The notes under the pieces were generated by a model, which was not told where the DNA came from, ran no database searches, and saw nothing but the letters and a program-made list of their open reading frames with translations. From contig NZ_FONV01000018.1 in the NCBI RefSeq assembly GCF_900113015.1, positions 123,748 to 187,747 of the forward strand: a stretch of DNA of 64,000 nt. Reading direction: 5' to 3'. How positions within the stretch are numbered: the stretch's first letter is position 1; every line of letters starts with the position of its first letter. Both the position numbers and the translations under genes were made by a program. This document shows, in pieces, positions 34,253 through 42,453 of the stretch. Source of the stretch: Actinoplanes philippinensis (GTDB lineage: Bacteria > Actinomycetota > Actinomycetes > Mycobacteriales > Micromonosporaceae).

Positions 34253-36307
34253 ATGCGGACGGGCTGGCGCTTCCTGGCCGCGCCGCTCGCGGTGTGGCTG
34301 GTTCTGAGCTGTGCCGGCGCCGGTGTCCTGATCTGGGTCGAACGCACCACCAAGAACGCCGTGATCCAGCGCTATGACTGGCGGGCCGGCCTGGCCGCCG
34401 ACTTCGTCGACGCCATGGTCACCGACCTGCTCACCCGGCAGGGCACCCAGGCGCGCGCCTTCCTCAGCGACGAGACGGTGGACCCCGGCGACTTCACCCG
34501 CTCGGTCGGCGGCTTCGGCTACCCGGCGGCCGTGCTGCTCGACGCCGACGGCCGGCTCCTGCAGGTGATCCCGGAGAACCCGGCGCTGCTCGGCCAGAAG
34601 ATCTACGAACGCTACCCGCACCTGCGCACCGCTGTCGTCGAGGGCCAGCCGGCCGTCTCCCCCGTGGTCGCGTCCGCCGCCGAGAAGAGGCCGGTCGTGG
34701 GTTTCGCCGTCCCGTTCGACACCCGGTACGGCCGCCGCGTCTTCTCCGGCGCGGTGTCGGTCAGCCACGGCCCGCTGACGTCCTACCTGGCCACCGCGGT
34801 CCCGTTGGATCGGGTGAAGGTGCACCTGGTCGACACCGCCGGCGCGATCGTCGCCGCCAACCACCCGCACCCCGACACCGTCACCCTGCTCACCGACGAG
34901 GAGCCGGAGCTGACCCGCGCCCTGACCGGAGCCGGCGCCGGCGTCTACCGCGACGACGGGGAGTCGTGGCGGTACACATCCCGCGACATTCCCGGCACGC
35001 CGTGGCGGCTGAGCGTGACCGTCCCCGAGGAGGTGCTCTTTGCCTCGACCGCGGGCAGCCGGGCCGCCGGACGTGCCGCCCTGGTCACCGCCTCGATCGT
35101 CGGGCTGCTCGTGGTCGCGGCCGTCGCCCGGGCCCGCCGCAACCGCCGCGAGCTGCGCTCCAGCGAACAGCGGTTCCGCAAACTCTTCGACAACTCGCGG
35201 ATCGGCATGGCCATGGCCGACCTCGAGGGCCGCTTCTTCCGGGTGAACCCGGCACTGTGCACGATGCTCGGCACGGCGGAGGAGGAACTGGTCGGCAAGC
35301 TGTTCACCGAGATCACCCATCCCGACGATCTGCCCGCCTGCCTGCAGAGCATCCAGGACTGCCTGTCCGGGCGGATCGACGGCTTCGACATGGAGAAGCG
35401 GTACCTGCACACCGACGGCCACGCGATCGAAGTGGTCATCACGGCCGGCCTGCTGCGCAGCCGCACCGGCCGCCCGCAGTACTTCGCCACCCAGATCATC
35501 GACGTGACCGAGCGCCGCATGCTGGAACGCGGCCGCCGCCACGACGCCGCCGAGCTGACCCGGCACGCCGAACGCCTGGAACGCGCCAACGAACAGATGG
35601 CCGACTTCATGGCGATGCTCACCCACGACGTACGCCAGCCGCTCACCACCATCGTGTCCGCCGGCGAGCTGCTGATCGACGACTGGACCGGCATGCCCGA
35701 CGACACGCGCCTGCACTACGTACGCCGGATGACCACCGCCGGCCACCGCGCCGACCAGCTGGTCACCGAGATCCTCACGCTCGCCCGGCTGGACGCGGGC
35801 GCCCTCACCGCCCGCCCGGCGCGGCTGGACGTCACCCACGCCGTCCGCGAGGCCGTCGCCTCACTGGGCGCCGAGCCGCGCACGATCACGGTGACCGGAC
35901 CCGACCACGTCAAAGCGTTCGCCGACCCGGTCCACCTGCACCTGCTGCTGGGCAATCTGCTGGCCAACGCCGTCAAGTACGGCGCCCCGCCGGTGCAGGT
36001 CACGGTCATCCCCGACCGCGACCGCGTCCTGATCCGGATCGCCGATCACGGCGAAGGCGTCCCCGCGGCCTTCATCCCGCACCTCTTCGAACGCTTCACC
36101 CGCGCCGAGACCGGCGTCGCCACCACCAAACCCGGCACCGGCCTGGGCCTCTACCTGGTCGCCCGCCTCGCGAACGCCTCCGGCGCCACCATCACCTACC
36201 AGCCCAACGAGCCGCACGGCGCGGTCTTCGTCCTCTCCCTGCCGTGCCCCGCCGACCCGGCCCAGGTCGCCAGCTCCGCACCCGCGCCGCCGGTCCCGGT
36301 CGCCTGA
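34253..36307 (+). CDS. Cache-PAS sensor histidine kinase
   Basis: 684 residues. Membrane helix 1 (about 7-27), an extracytoplasmic dCache domain (30-270: FGYPAAVLLDADGRLLQVIP, VVGFAVPFD), helix 2 (about 277-298), a PAS domain (about 305-425: FDNSRIGMAMADLEGRFFRVNPALCTMLG), a short coiled coil, then HisKA with phospho-acceptor His458 in LTHDVRQPLTTI, and HATPase (NLLANAVKYGAP; DHGEGVP; GTGLGLYLVARL). No response regulator gene is adjacent, so this is an orphan kinase. It lies downstream of the GntR/Cache pair and may sense the same polyamine-type ligand. Confidence 0.9.
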   Translation: MRTGWRFLAAPLAVWLVLSCAGAGVLIWVERTTKNAVIQRYDWRAGLAADFVDAMVTDLLTRQGTQARAFLSDETVDPGDFTRSVGGFGYPAAVLLDADGRLLQVIPENPALLGQKIYERYPHLRTAVVEGQPAVSPVVASAAEKRPVVGFAVPFDTRYGRRVFSGAVSVSHGPLTSYLATAVPLDRVKVHLVDTAGAIVAANHPHPDTVTLLTDEEPELTRALTGAGAGVYRDDGESWRYTSRDIPGTPWRLSVTVPEEVLFASTAGSRAAGRAALVTASIVGLLVVAAVARARRNRRELRSSEQRFRKLFDNSRIGMAMADLEGRFFRVNPALCTMLGTAEEELVGKLFTEITHPDDLPACLQSIQDCLSGRIDGFDMEKRYLHTDGHAIEVVITAGLLRSRTGRPQYFATQIIDVTERRMLERGRRHDAAELTRHAERLERANEQMADFMAMLTHDVRQPLTTIVSAGELLIDDWTGMPDDTRLHYVRRMTTAGHRADQLVTEILTLARLDAGALTARPARLDVTHAVREAVASLGAEPRTITVTGPDHVKAFADPVHLHLLLGNLLANAVKYGAPPVQVTVIPDRDRVLIRIADHGEGVPAAFIPHLFERFTRAETGVATTKPGTGLGLYLVARLANASGATITYQPNEPHGAVFVLSLPCPADPAQVASSAPAPPVPVA

Positions 36308-36580
36308 GCGCTCCCGCTTTCCTTCTTTTTCAGTGGTACGGCCACTCCGCCCCGCCGAACCACGCAGTCCCCGGCCACCACGCGACGTCCGCCCCTCCTC
36401 CCGGCCGCACCGCGACCGCCGGGGCGTGGCGGCCCCTTCCGGCAGCGCCGACCCGGCACGACCCGCCAGGCAACCGCAACGGCGTCGTTCCCGACCGCAC
36501 CCCCGCCCGCTTCCAGGCAACCGCGGCGGCGCGTTCCCGACCGCACCCCTGCCCTTCTCCAGGCAACCGCAGCGGTTTGC
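36308..36580. repeat. Intergenic region with 46-47-base tandem repeat
   Basis: From about 36468 to 36572 two full copies and one partial copy of a unit starting CCAGGCAACCGC and containing GTTCCCGACCGCACCCC occur head to tail. No coding frame is credible. The region separates the convergent histidine kinase and the 183-residue gene. Confidence 0.75.
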
Positions 36581-37132
36581 TCAGGCGGCGTCGCTCCGGG
36601 CGGCCACCGCATCGGCCCACGCGCGGAACGCCAGGTACCGTGACGCCGGGAAACGGCTGGTCGCGAGCAGCACATCGGAGTGGCCGTAACCGGCCCACTC
36701 CCAGGTCGCCAGGGTCAGCGCCGTCATCCGGACGTGCACGCGGCGGCGGATCGACCGGATCTCCGCGTCGCTGAACCCCCAACCCGACAGACGGCCCTCA
36801 GCCTGCGCGCGTGTGGCGTCGTCGTACTCGGTATCGAGAAACGGCTCCAGCAGATCGGCCCAGACATCGGGCCGGCGGCGCAGCGGCACTCCGGCGGCGG
36901 CCAGCCCGGCGGTCAGCTCGTGGTGACGGTCCCGGCCGATGAACACCGTGCGGCACGGCCCGTCGCCGACACGCAGCTCGGGCGGGTAGGCGTCCGGATC
37001 GGCATCCCGGATCTCCGACCACCTGATCTCGGTGCCGCTGTAGCCGGCCTCGGGCGATCGGCGCGGCCAGACCAGCGTCAGCCCGGCCGTGCCGATCCGC
37101 ACATCCTGGGGAAACGGCCCGCTGATGATCAC
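36581..37132 (-). CDS. Hypothetical protein co-transcribed with TetR regulator
   Basis: 183 residues from a GTG three bases after the TetR stop. The first 75 residues are strand-rich (VRIGTAGLTLVWPRR, TEIRWSEIRDADPDA, RTVFIGRDRHHELTAGLAAAGVPLRRRP) like a PH-type domain; the rest is helical with DVWADLLEPFLDTEYDD. No signal or membrane segment. I do not recognise a family and assign no function. Confidence 0.6.
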   Translation of the reverse strand: MIISGPFPQDVRIGTAGLTLVWPRRSPEAGYSGTEIRWSEIRDADPDAYPPELRVGDGPCRTVFIGRDRHHELTAGLAAAGVPLRRRPDVWADLLEPFLDTEYDDATRAQAEGRLSGWGFSDAEIRSIRRRVHVRMTALTLATWEWAGYGHSDVLLATSRFPASRYLAFRAWADAVAARSDAA

Positions 37133-37135
37133 CGG

Positions 37136-37738
37136 TCAGACATCGATCGGGAGCGGACGGCCCACGACCTTGCGCGCATCGCCGTCGACCAGCCCGAACA
37201 GCCGCAGCAGGCTCACCGCGAGCCGGTCGGCGGCCCGGTCGACCTCCGGCTCGCCGGTGTCGAGGCTGTGGTGCAGCACCCCGAGCAGCGAGCCGTTGAC
37301 ACAGGCGAACGCCACCTCGTCGTCGTCGTAGCAGAGCCGCCCCACGTCCCGCGCATGCCGCAGCGCATCGATCGGATACGCCGACGGGTAACGCACCCCG
37401 ACCCGGTCGATGATCCGCGCCAGGTCCACATGAGTCCGGGGGAACCGGCCGGTGACCCGCACCGCGACGGCGAGCACCTCGGCCGGATCGGTCAGCCCGG
37501 CGGTCGCCGCGTCGATCAGCGCCCGGTGCTCGGCCGCGACCGTGGCCACGGCGAGGTCGAACAGCTCCTGCTTGGACGGGAAGTGATTGTAGAAACTCCC
37601 GAACCCGACATCAGCCGCCTCGGTGATCTCCTGGATGCTCACCCCGGCCGGATCCCGGCTGGTCAGCAGCGAGCGAGCGGCGTCCAGAAGCGCGGCGCGG
37701 GTCTGCGCCTTGCGCCGCTCCAGTCGCCCACCGTTCAT
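37136..37738 (-). CDS. TetR-family regulator
   Basis: 200 residues. The HTH (residues 8-55) reads RKAQTRAALLDAARSLL, VSIQEITEAADVGFGSFYNHFPSKQELF, a clear TetR_N domain. The C-terminal helical domain would bind a small ligand; it is not assigned to a subfamily. Divergent from the DoxX-like membrane gene with an 83-base space that holds a near-palindrome (37765-37778). Confidence 0.88.
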   Translation of the reverse strand: MNGGRLERRKAQTRAALLDAARSLLTSRDPAGVSIQEITEAADVGFGSFYNHFPSKQELFDLAVATVAAEHRALIDAATAGLTDPAEVLAVAVRVTGRFPRTHVDLARIIDRVGVRYPSAYPIDALRHARDVGRLCYDDDEVAFACVNGSLLGVLHHSLDTGEPEVDRAADRLAVSLLRLFGLVDGDARKVVGRPLPIDV

Positions 37739-37764
37739 GCGCCCAGTCTAAGCCCGCTCGAAAC

Positions 37765-37778
37765 TGATGAATTCCTCA
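37765..37778. promoter_or_regulatory. Candidate TetR operator
   Basis: TGATGAATTCCTCA is symmetric around GAATTC with TGA/TCA outer arms and single mismatched positions. It lies in the divergent space between the TetR gene and the DoxX-like gene, the usual place for a TetR operator. Confidence 0.35.
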
Positions 37779-37821
37779 GCTATGATGCGGTCCTCATTTC
37801 CAAGAGTCGCGGGAGCATCCG

Positions 37822-38235
37822 ATGGCGATCCTCAGAAACGTGGGTCAGGCCCTGCTCGGGGCGGTCCTGGCGTTCGCCGGCACCACCCACCTGACCGTCG
37901 CCCGCAGCGAGTTCCAGGCGCAGGTGCCCGACTGGTTCCCGCTCGACGCCGACCTCGTGGTCCTGGCCTCCGGCATCGTCGAGATCACCCTCGGCGTGGC
38001 GCTGCTGACCGTCTGGCGGCAGCCGGCCCGCGGCTACCTGGGCGCGATCGTGGCCACGTTCTTCATAGTGATCTTCCCGGGAAACGTGGCCCAGTGGCTC
38101 GAACACAAGGACGGCTTCGGCCTCGACACCGACACGAAACGCTTCGTCAGGTTGTTCTTCCAGCCCTTGCTGGTCCTCTGGGCCCTGGCCGCCACCAGCG
38201 CCATCAGCACCCTGCGCCGGCGGTTCACCGCCTGA
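37822..38235 (+). CDS. DoxX-like small membrane protein
   Basis: 137 residues with four predicted helices (VGQALLGAVLAFAGTTHLTVA, LVVLASGIVEITLGVALLTV, YLGAIVATFFIVIFPGNVAQW, FFQPLLVLWALAATS). The layout and the first helix with its conserved G-x-H pattern fit DoxX-type integral membrane proteins. The function is unknown; it is probably repressed by the divergent TetR protein. Confidence 0.6.
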   Translation: MAILRNVGQALLGAVLAFAGTTHLTVARSEFQAQVPDWFPLDADLVVLASGIVEITLGVALLTVWRQPARGYLGAIVATFFIVIFPGNVAQWLEHKDGFGLDTDTKRFVRLFFQPLLVLWALAATSAISTLRRRFTA

Positions 38236-38267
38236 TCCACCGCCGACGCCGCGGCCGGACGGGCGCT

Positions 38268-39071
38268 TCAGCGCTCGAGGTCGTGGCGCCGGTGCACGAT
38301 CCGCTCGACGATCCCGGCGGGAAGCAGGCGTTTCAACGCGAAGACAGCCGGAGCGTTGCTGCCCACCGCGTACCGCGCTTTCGGCCGCTCCGCCTCGATC
38401 GCGGCGACGATCGTCCGCGCGACCCGCTCAGCGGTGATCCCGCCACGCTCGTTGCGGTCGAGAGCCGTCAGCATCCGCGCGAAGTCCTCCCGATAGGGCG
38501 AGTCCTCCCGGATGTACTGCGTACGCCGCTCACTGATCCCGGTAGCGATCGACCCCGGCTCCACCGTCGTCAGCCACACACCGAACGGCGTCAGCTCCTG
38601 CCGGGCCCCGTTGCTGAACCCCTTGATCGCGGCCTTCGACGCCCCATACGCCGACCGGTAGGCCAGCGGAAACGACGCCAGCATCGACCCGACCATGACC
38701 ACCCGCCCGTACCTACGCTCCCGCATCCCCGGCAACGCCAGCTGTGCCAGCCGAACCGGCCCGAACACGTTCACCTGGAAGATCCGCCGCAGGGCGTCCC
38801 CCGGCAGCTCCTCGATCGGCGCGGACTGGCTCTCCCCCGCGTTGTTGACGAGCACATCGACACCGGCGAGGGTCCCGGCGAGAGCCTCGACGGACGCCTC
38901 GTCGCCGAGGTCGAGCGCCAGATACTCGACGCCGTCGGCCCGCTGCCCGGGCTTCAGACGCTCCGGATCACGGCTGGTCCCGAACACCCGGAACCCCCGG
39001 GCGACCAGAGCCGCCGCAGTCGCCAACCCGATCCCGGACGAGGCGCCGGTCACCAACACGGTCCGTTCCAT
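38268..39071 (-). CDS. Short-chain dehydrogenase/reductase
   Basis: 267 residues from ATG 39071 (TTG 39077 is possible). Cofactor motif VLVTGASSGIGLATA at residues 4-18, NNAG near 80, catalytic Ser in VMVGSMLASF and YxxxK in AYGASKAAIKGFS, where the tyrosine is at SAYGASK. C-terminal extension AVFALKRLLPAGIVERIVHRRH resembles SDRs that act on lipophilic substrates. Cytoplasmic; substrate not known. Convergent with the DoxX-like gene, spaced by 32 bases. Confidence 0.88.
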   Translation of the reverse strand: MERTVLVTGASSGIGLATAAALVARGFRVFGTSRDPERLKPGQRADGVEYLALDLGDEASVEALAGTLAGVDVLVNNAGESQSAPIEELPGDALRRIFQVNVFGPVRLAQLALPGMRERRYGRVVMVGSMLASFPLAYRSAYGASKAAIKGFSNGARQELTPFGVWLTTVEPGSIATGISERRTQYIREDSPYREDFARMLTALDRNERGGITAERVARTIVAAIEAERPKARYAVGSNAPAVFALKRLLPAGIVERIVHRRHDLER

Positions 39072-39231
39072 CGGCAAACCCTAGAGCCGGCCACCCTCAC
39101 TTGGTAACTCCGGCCCGCCCCGTGATCGCTTTCACCGGTGTCCCGGGCAACGTGCGGCGCCGGCGGGAACCACACCGACATTGGTGTCGTTGCGGCGTCG
39201 TGCGTGCGCAGCGGCCTAGGGTTGGGGCGTT

Positions 39232-40365
39232 ATGACTGCGCAGGAATCCGAAGCCGAGACCCGTCCCTGCGGCCACTGCGGCCGCCCGGTGCCGCAGCGT
39301 TCGTCCGCGGGGCGGCCGTTCCGTTATTGCCGTGACAACGACGGCGAGTGCCAGCGTGCCTCGCGCAACGTGCGGATGCGGCACCGGCAGTCGCCGGGCC
39401 TGGCGGGGCAGGTCGCCCGTACCTGGGAGGTGGTCGATCGTCTCGATCAGCTCGTCGGGTCGCTGACCGAGGCGTTGCACTCGGAGATGTCCCCGGCCGG
39501 GGTGGAGCGCCAGGTCGCCGAGGTCCGGGCGGAGACGTCGGGGCAGGTGGCGGCCGCGCACGCGGAACGTGACGACGCCCGCCGGGACGCCGAACAGGCG
39601 ACGACGGCGGCCGCGGCGGCGCAGCAGATCGCGGGAGCCGCGACGGCCGAGCGCGACGAGGCCCGGCAGCAGGCGGAGGAGGCGCGGCGCACCGCGGAGG
39701 AGGCCGGACGCCGGGCCCAGGAGGCCGCGGCGGCGCGGGACGAGGCGGTGCGCACGGCCACGGCCGCGGCGGCGCTGCGGGAACGCGCCGAGGCCGAACG
39801 CGACGCGGCCGCCGAGGATCTGGAGGCAGCGCGGCGCGAGCTTCAGGACGTGCGGGGCGCCCGCGACACCGCCGAGCGCGACCTCAAGACCGCGATCCAG
39901 GACGCAAAAGACTTCCGGGGTACGGTCGAGGCAGCGCAACGCCGCGCGCAAGAGGAGCTGACGGCCGCCCGGGGACAGGTGGAGCAGCTCTCGGCCGACG
40001 CCGCCCGGGAGGGGCAGCGGGCCGCCGCCGCCGAGCGCGCCCGTGACGAGGCCGTCGAGCAGGCGCGCCGGGCCGAGGCGGAGGCCGCCGCCGCGCGCGA
40101 GTCACTGGCGACGGTCCTTGCCGAACGGGACGCTTTACGGCGTACCACCGAAGATCTGGAAAGGTCCGCCGACCGTGCCTCGCGGGACCAGGCCGACCTG
40201 GAACGCCGTCTCGCGTTCGCCCGGGCCGACGCGGACGCCGCACAGAACCGTGTCGCGCAACTGACCTCGCAGGTCAGCGACCTGGCCGCGGCCCTGGCCG
40301 CGCTGGGCGCCGCCCGTCCGGCCGCCCCGGCCCCGGCGCAGCCCGCCCCGACCGACAACAGTTGA
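39232..40365 (+). CDS. Zinc-finger protein with long coiled coil
   Basis: 377 residues. The N-terminus has a zinc-finger-like CGHCGRPVPQ, then FRYCRDNDGECQ, that is C-x2-C-x(17)-C-x(6)-C. Residues 65-350 are one continuous Ala/Arg/Glu-rich heptad region, and the tail is Pro/Ala-rich. The layout resembles KfrA- or SMC-like structural proteins but there is no ATPase motif. It may bind DNA through the finger and multimerise through the coil; this is inference. It stands alone upstream of rbpA. Confidence 0.7.
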   Translation: MTAQESEAETRPCGHCGRPVPQRSSAGRPFRYCRDNDGECQRASRNVRMRHRQSPGLAGQVARTWEVVDRLDQLVGSLTEALHSEMSPAGVERQVAEVRAETSGQVAAAHAERDDARRDAEQATTAAAAAQQIAGAATAERDEARQQAEEARRTAEEAGRRAQEAAAARDEAVRTATAAAALRERAEAERDAAAEDLEAARRELQDVRGARDTAERDLKTAIQDAKDFRGTVEAAQRRAQEELTAARGQVEQLSADAAREGQRAAAAERARDEAVEQARRAEAEAAAARESLATVLAERDALRRTTEDLERSADRASRDQADLERRLAFARADADAAQNRVAQLTSQVSDLAAALAALGAARPAAPAPAQPAPTDNS

Positions 40366-40727
40366 CGGGTGTGGGGGACGCCTTTCCGGGTAGGAATTCT
40401 TGGCACCTGGCGTGAACATTCTCACGTCAGGAGCCGAGCGGAGGAGCAGCGTCGGAAGACTTCAGCACGTGGCGCACCAGCCGATCACTACGGTATACGC
40501 ACCGCCCTGTGACCGAAGGTGCCGTGAATTACGAGTGAATCTGATCGAGTGACCGACATCGCACCACCCGAACAAGCGTCAAAGACCCATAAAGTGGACC
40601 AAGGTCCACTCGGACGTCGGTTCGGTTTGCAGGCTGGGGTGAGTGGCCGGTTACGCTCATAGCGTTAACACCGCCGATACAGCGGTGCGGACAGAAAACT
40701 CAGGCGGCCGGCGGGCTTCCCGGCGGA
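40366..40727. other. Intergenic region upstream of the rbpA promoter
   Basis: No credible gene. It holds GTGGACC-AA-GGTCCAC (40594-40609), a 7-bp-arm inverted repeat that could be an operator, and AT-richer sequence around 40480-40600. I cannot assign further elements. Confidence 0.5.
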
Positions 40728-40753
40728 GGAATCCAGCGGCCGCGCCTTTCGTT
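40728..40753 (+). promoter_or_regulatory. Sigma-R-type promoter of rbpA
   Basis: GGAAT (40728-40732), exactly 18 bases, then GTT (40751-40753) matches the actinobacterial sigma-R/SigH consensus GGAAT-N18-GTT. Transcription would start near 40760, leaving a 36-base leader with GAGGGGAAAG as Shine-Dalgarno. In Streptomyces coelicolor rbpA is known to belong to the sigma-R (thiol stress) regulon. Confidence 0.75.
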
Positions 40754-40795
40754 ACACCAACGAGAGCAGCACCACGAGCGAGGGGAAAGCCGATC

Positions 40796-41134
40796 ATGGG
40801 CGAACGCATGCTGCGCGGCAGCCGTCTTGGCGCAGTCAGCTACGAGTCCGACCGTAACACTGAGCTGGCGCCCCGACAGACCCGCGAGTACCTGTGCGTC
40901 AAGGGTCACCAGTTCGAGGTGCCGTTCGCCGTCGACGCCGAGGTGCCCACCACCTGGGAGTGCAAGTTCGACGGCAGCGTCGCCCGACTGGTCGATGGCA
41001 GCGAGCCGGAGCAGAAGAAGGCCAAGCCGCCGCGCACCCACTGGGACATGCTTCTGGAGCGGCGCTCGATCGCCGAACTGGAGGACATCCTCAACGAGCG
41101 GCTGCAGGAGGTTCGCACCCGCCGCGGTCGCTGA
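40796..41134 (+). CDS. rbpA: RNA polymerase-binding protein RbpA
   Basis: 112 residues from ATG 40796. The sequence contains the RbpA signature MLRGSRLGAVSYESDRN (N-terminal tail and core start), a core with EYLCVKGHQFEVPFAVDAEVP and WECKFDGSVARLV, then the basic linker and the C-terminal sigma-interaction helix (HWDMLLERRSIAELEDIL). RbpA binds principal sigma factors and the polymerase and stabilises the open complex. It is cytoplasmic, monocistronic, driven by a sigma-R-type promoter and closed by a strong terminator. Confidence 0.96.
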   Translation: MGERMLRGSRLGAVSYESDRNTELAPRQTREYLCVKGHQFEVPFAVDAEVPTTWECKFDGSVARLVDGSEPEQKKAKPPRTHWDMLLERRSIAELEDILNERLQEVRTRRGR

Positions 41135-41147
41135 GGTAACCGATTAC

Positions 41148-41178
41148 GGAAAGGGCCGCCCGATGGGCGGCCCTTTCC
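41148..41178 (+). terminator. rbpA terminator
   Basis: A perfect 14-bp stem (GGAAAGGGCCGCCC, 41148-41161, with 41165-41178) closes a three-base GAT loop, beginning 14 bases after the rbpA stop. Confidence 0.9.
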
Positions 41179-41860
41179 GTGTCCCCGGCCACCGCCGCCG
41201 GCACCGGTTGGGCGACCCGGCAGTGGCAGCGCGACTGGCATGGCGGCGATGAAGCCGCGGCGCGGCGCAGGGCGGTGACGGCGCGGTGACGGCGCAGGGC
41301 GGTGCGGTGCGGTGACGGCGCTGCGCGGTGCGGTGACGGCGCGATGCGGTGACGGCGCGGCGCTGCGCGGTGCGGTGACGGCGCGGTGCGGCGACGGCGC
41401 GGCGCAGTTCGGTGCGGTGACGGCGCGGTGCAGTGCGGTGCGGTGACGGCGCGATGCGGTGACGGCGCGGCGCTGCGCGGTGCGGTGACGGCGCGGTGCG
41501 GTGCGGCGGCGTGCGGTGCGGCGACGGTGACAGCGCGATGGCGACGGCGCCGCCCGGCGCGAACATTCCGGCCGAGGTTCGCGCAGCGGAGGCCGGGACC
41601 GACTGGCTACCGGAACAGGACCGCGACCGGCGACGCACCAAAGCCGGCGCCCCAACACGAACAGCAGAAACCGGCTAGCGCTCAGGGCTCCCAGACACCG
41701 CCGGGACAGCCCTGGCAGCCAGGCCGGATCCAGGTAGTTGGGATGGACGGCGGCGGCCAACGAACCATCGCGCCCGAGACGACACCGGACGGCAAGCAAC
41801 GACCCGGGCCAACGAACCATCGCGCCCGAGAAAGCAGCGGGCGGCGCGCGACGGGGTGGG
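41179..41860. repeat. Non-coding region with GCGGTGACGGCGC-type repeats
   Basis: From about 41265 to 41545 the sequence is made of short units built from GCGGTGACGGCGC and GCGGTGCG. At 41755-41779 and 41807-41831 a 25-base sequence beginning GGCCAACGAACCATCGCGCC occurs twice without mismatch, 52 bases apart. Open frames through the array are Arg/Ala low-complexity and have no gene-like features. The remaining part holds nothing I recognise. Confidence 0.8.
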
Positions 41861-42370
41861 TCAGCGGACGATCTCGCCCTCGATGGCGCCGGCCGGTGGG
41901 GTGGGGCGCTGCTCGTCGACGACGACCACGGTTACCGGGTCGCTCTGGTGGACCCGGACCCGGCGGGGGCCGAACAGGTCGCCGGTGGCGGCGCCGCCCA
42001 GGCGGCGGGCGGCCAGGCGCTCGATGCCGCGCCGGGCCAGGAGGCGGCTGGGCGGCAGGAGCAGCAGGATGCCGGCGACGCCGGTGATGAAACCGGGGAG
42101 GGCCAGCAGCAGCGCGCCGGCCAGGCCGATCAGGGAGTTGGTGACGCCGGCGGCGGGCGGGCGGCCGTCGCGGGTGGCCTCCTGGAAGGCACGGAAGCCG
42201 CGGATGCCCTCGCGGCGCAGCAGCAGGACACCGGTGACGCTGAAGGCGGCCGCGAGGAGGGTCGCCCAGCCGAAGCCGATCGCGTGGGCCACCGAGACGA
42301 AGGCCAGGAACTCAGCGAACGCCAGCAGCGGGAACACTAGGGGTAGGTAGGCCAGTCTGCTACGGCGCAT
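41861..42370 (-). CDS. fxsA: FxsA-family membrane protein
   Basis: 169 residues. Two N-terminal helices (LVFPLLAFAEFLAFVSVAHAIG, GWATLLAAAFSVTGVLLLRREG) and a long central hydrophobic pair (SLIGLAGALLLALPGFITGVAGILLLLPPSR) match the FxsA/UPF0716 family, where the E. coli protein is linked to phage F exclusion. Its cellular role is unclear. The C-terminus is cytoplasmic. It follows the ppm gene on the same strand, with a hairpin between them. Confidence 0.85.
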   Translation of the reverse strand: MRRSRLAYLPLVFPLLAFAEFLAFVSVAHAIGFGWATLLAAAFSVTGVLLLRREGIRGFRAFQEATRDGRPPAAGVTNSLIGLAGALLLALPGFITGVAGILLLLPPSRLLARRGIERLAARRLGGAATGDLFGPRRVRVHQSDPVTVVVVDEQRPTPPAGAIEGEIVR

Positions 42371-42395
42371 CGTCGATCCTCCGGGAGGGTGCCAC

Positions 42396-42421
42396 GCGAG
42401 CCCGCCTCGCGACGGGCTCGC
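42396..42421. terminator. Hairpin between ppm and fxsA
   Basis: GCGAGCCCG (42396-42404) pairs with CGGGCTCGC (42413-42421) around an eight-base loop, 33 bases after the ppm stop. It probably ends or weakens the lnt-ppm transcript before fxsA. Confidence 0.6.
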
Positions 42422-42453
42422 TCAAGCATGACACCTCGAAGCTGTGTGAATCC

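Noticed and set aside
33260..35839. 859-codon minus-strand frame.
   Set aside because: It lies opposite GntR, Cache and histidine kinase genes and has no domain pattern.
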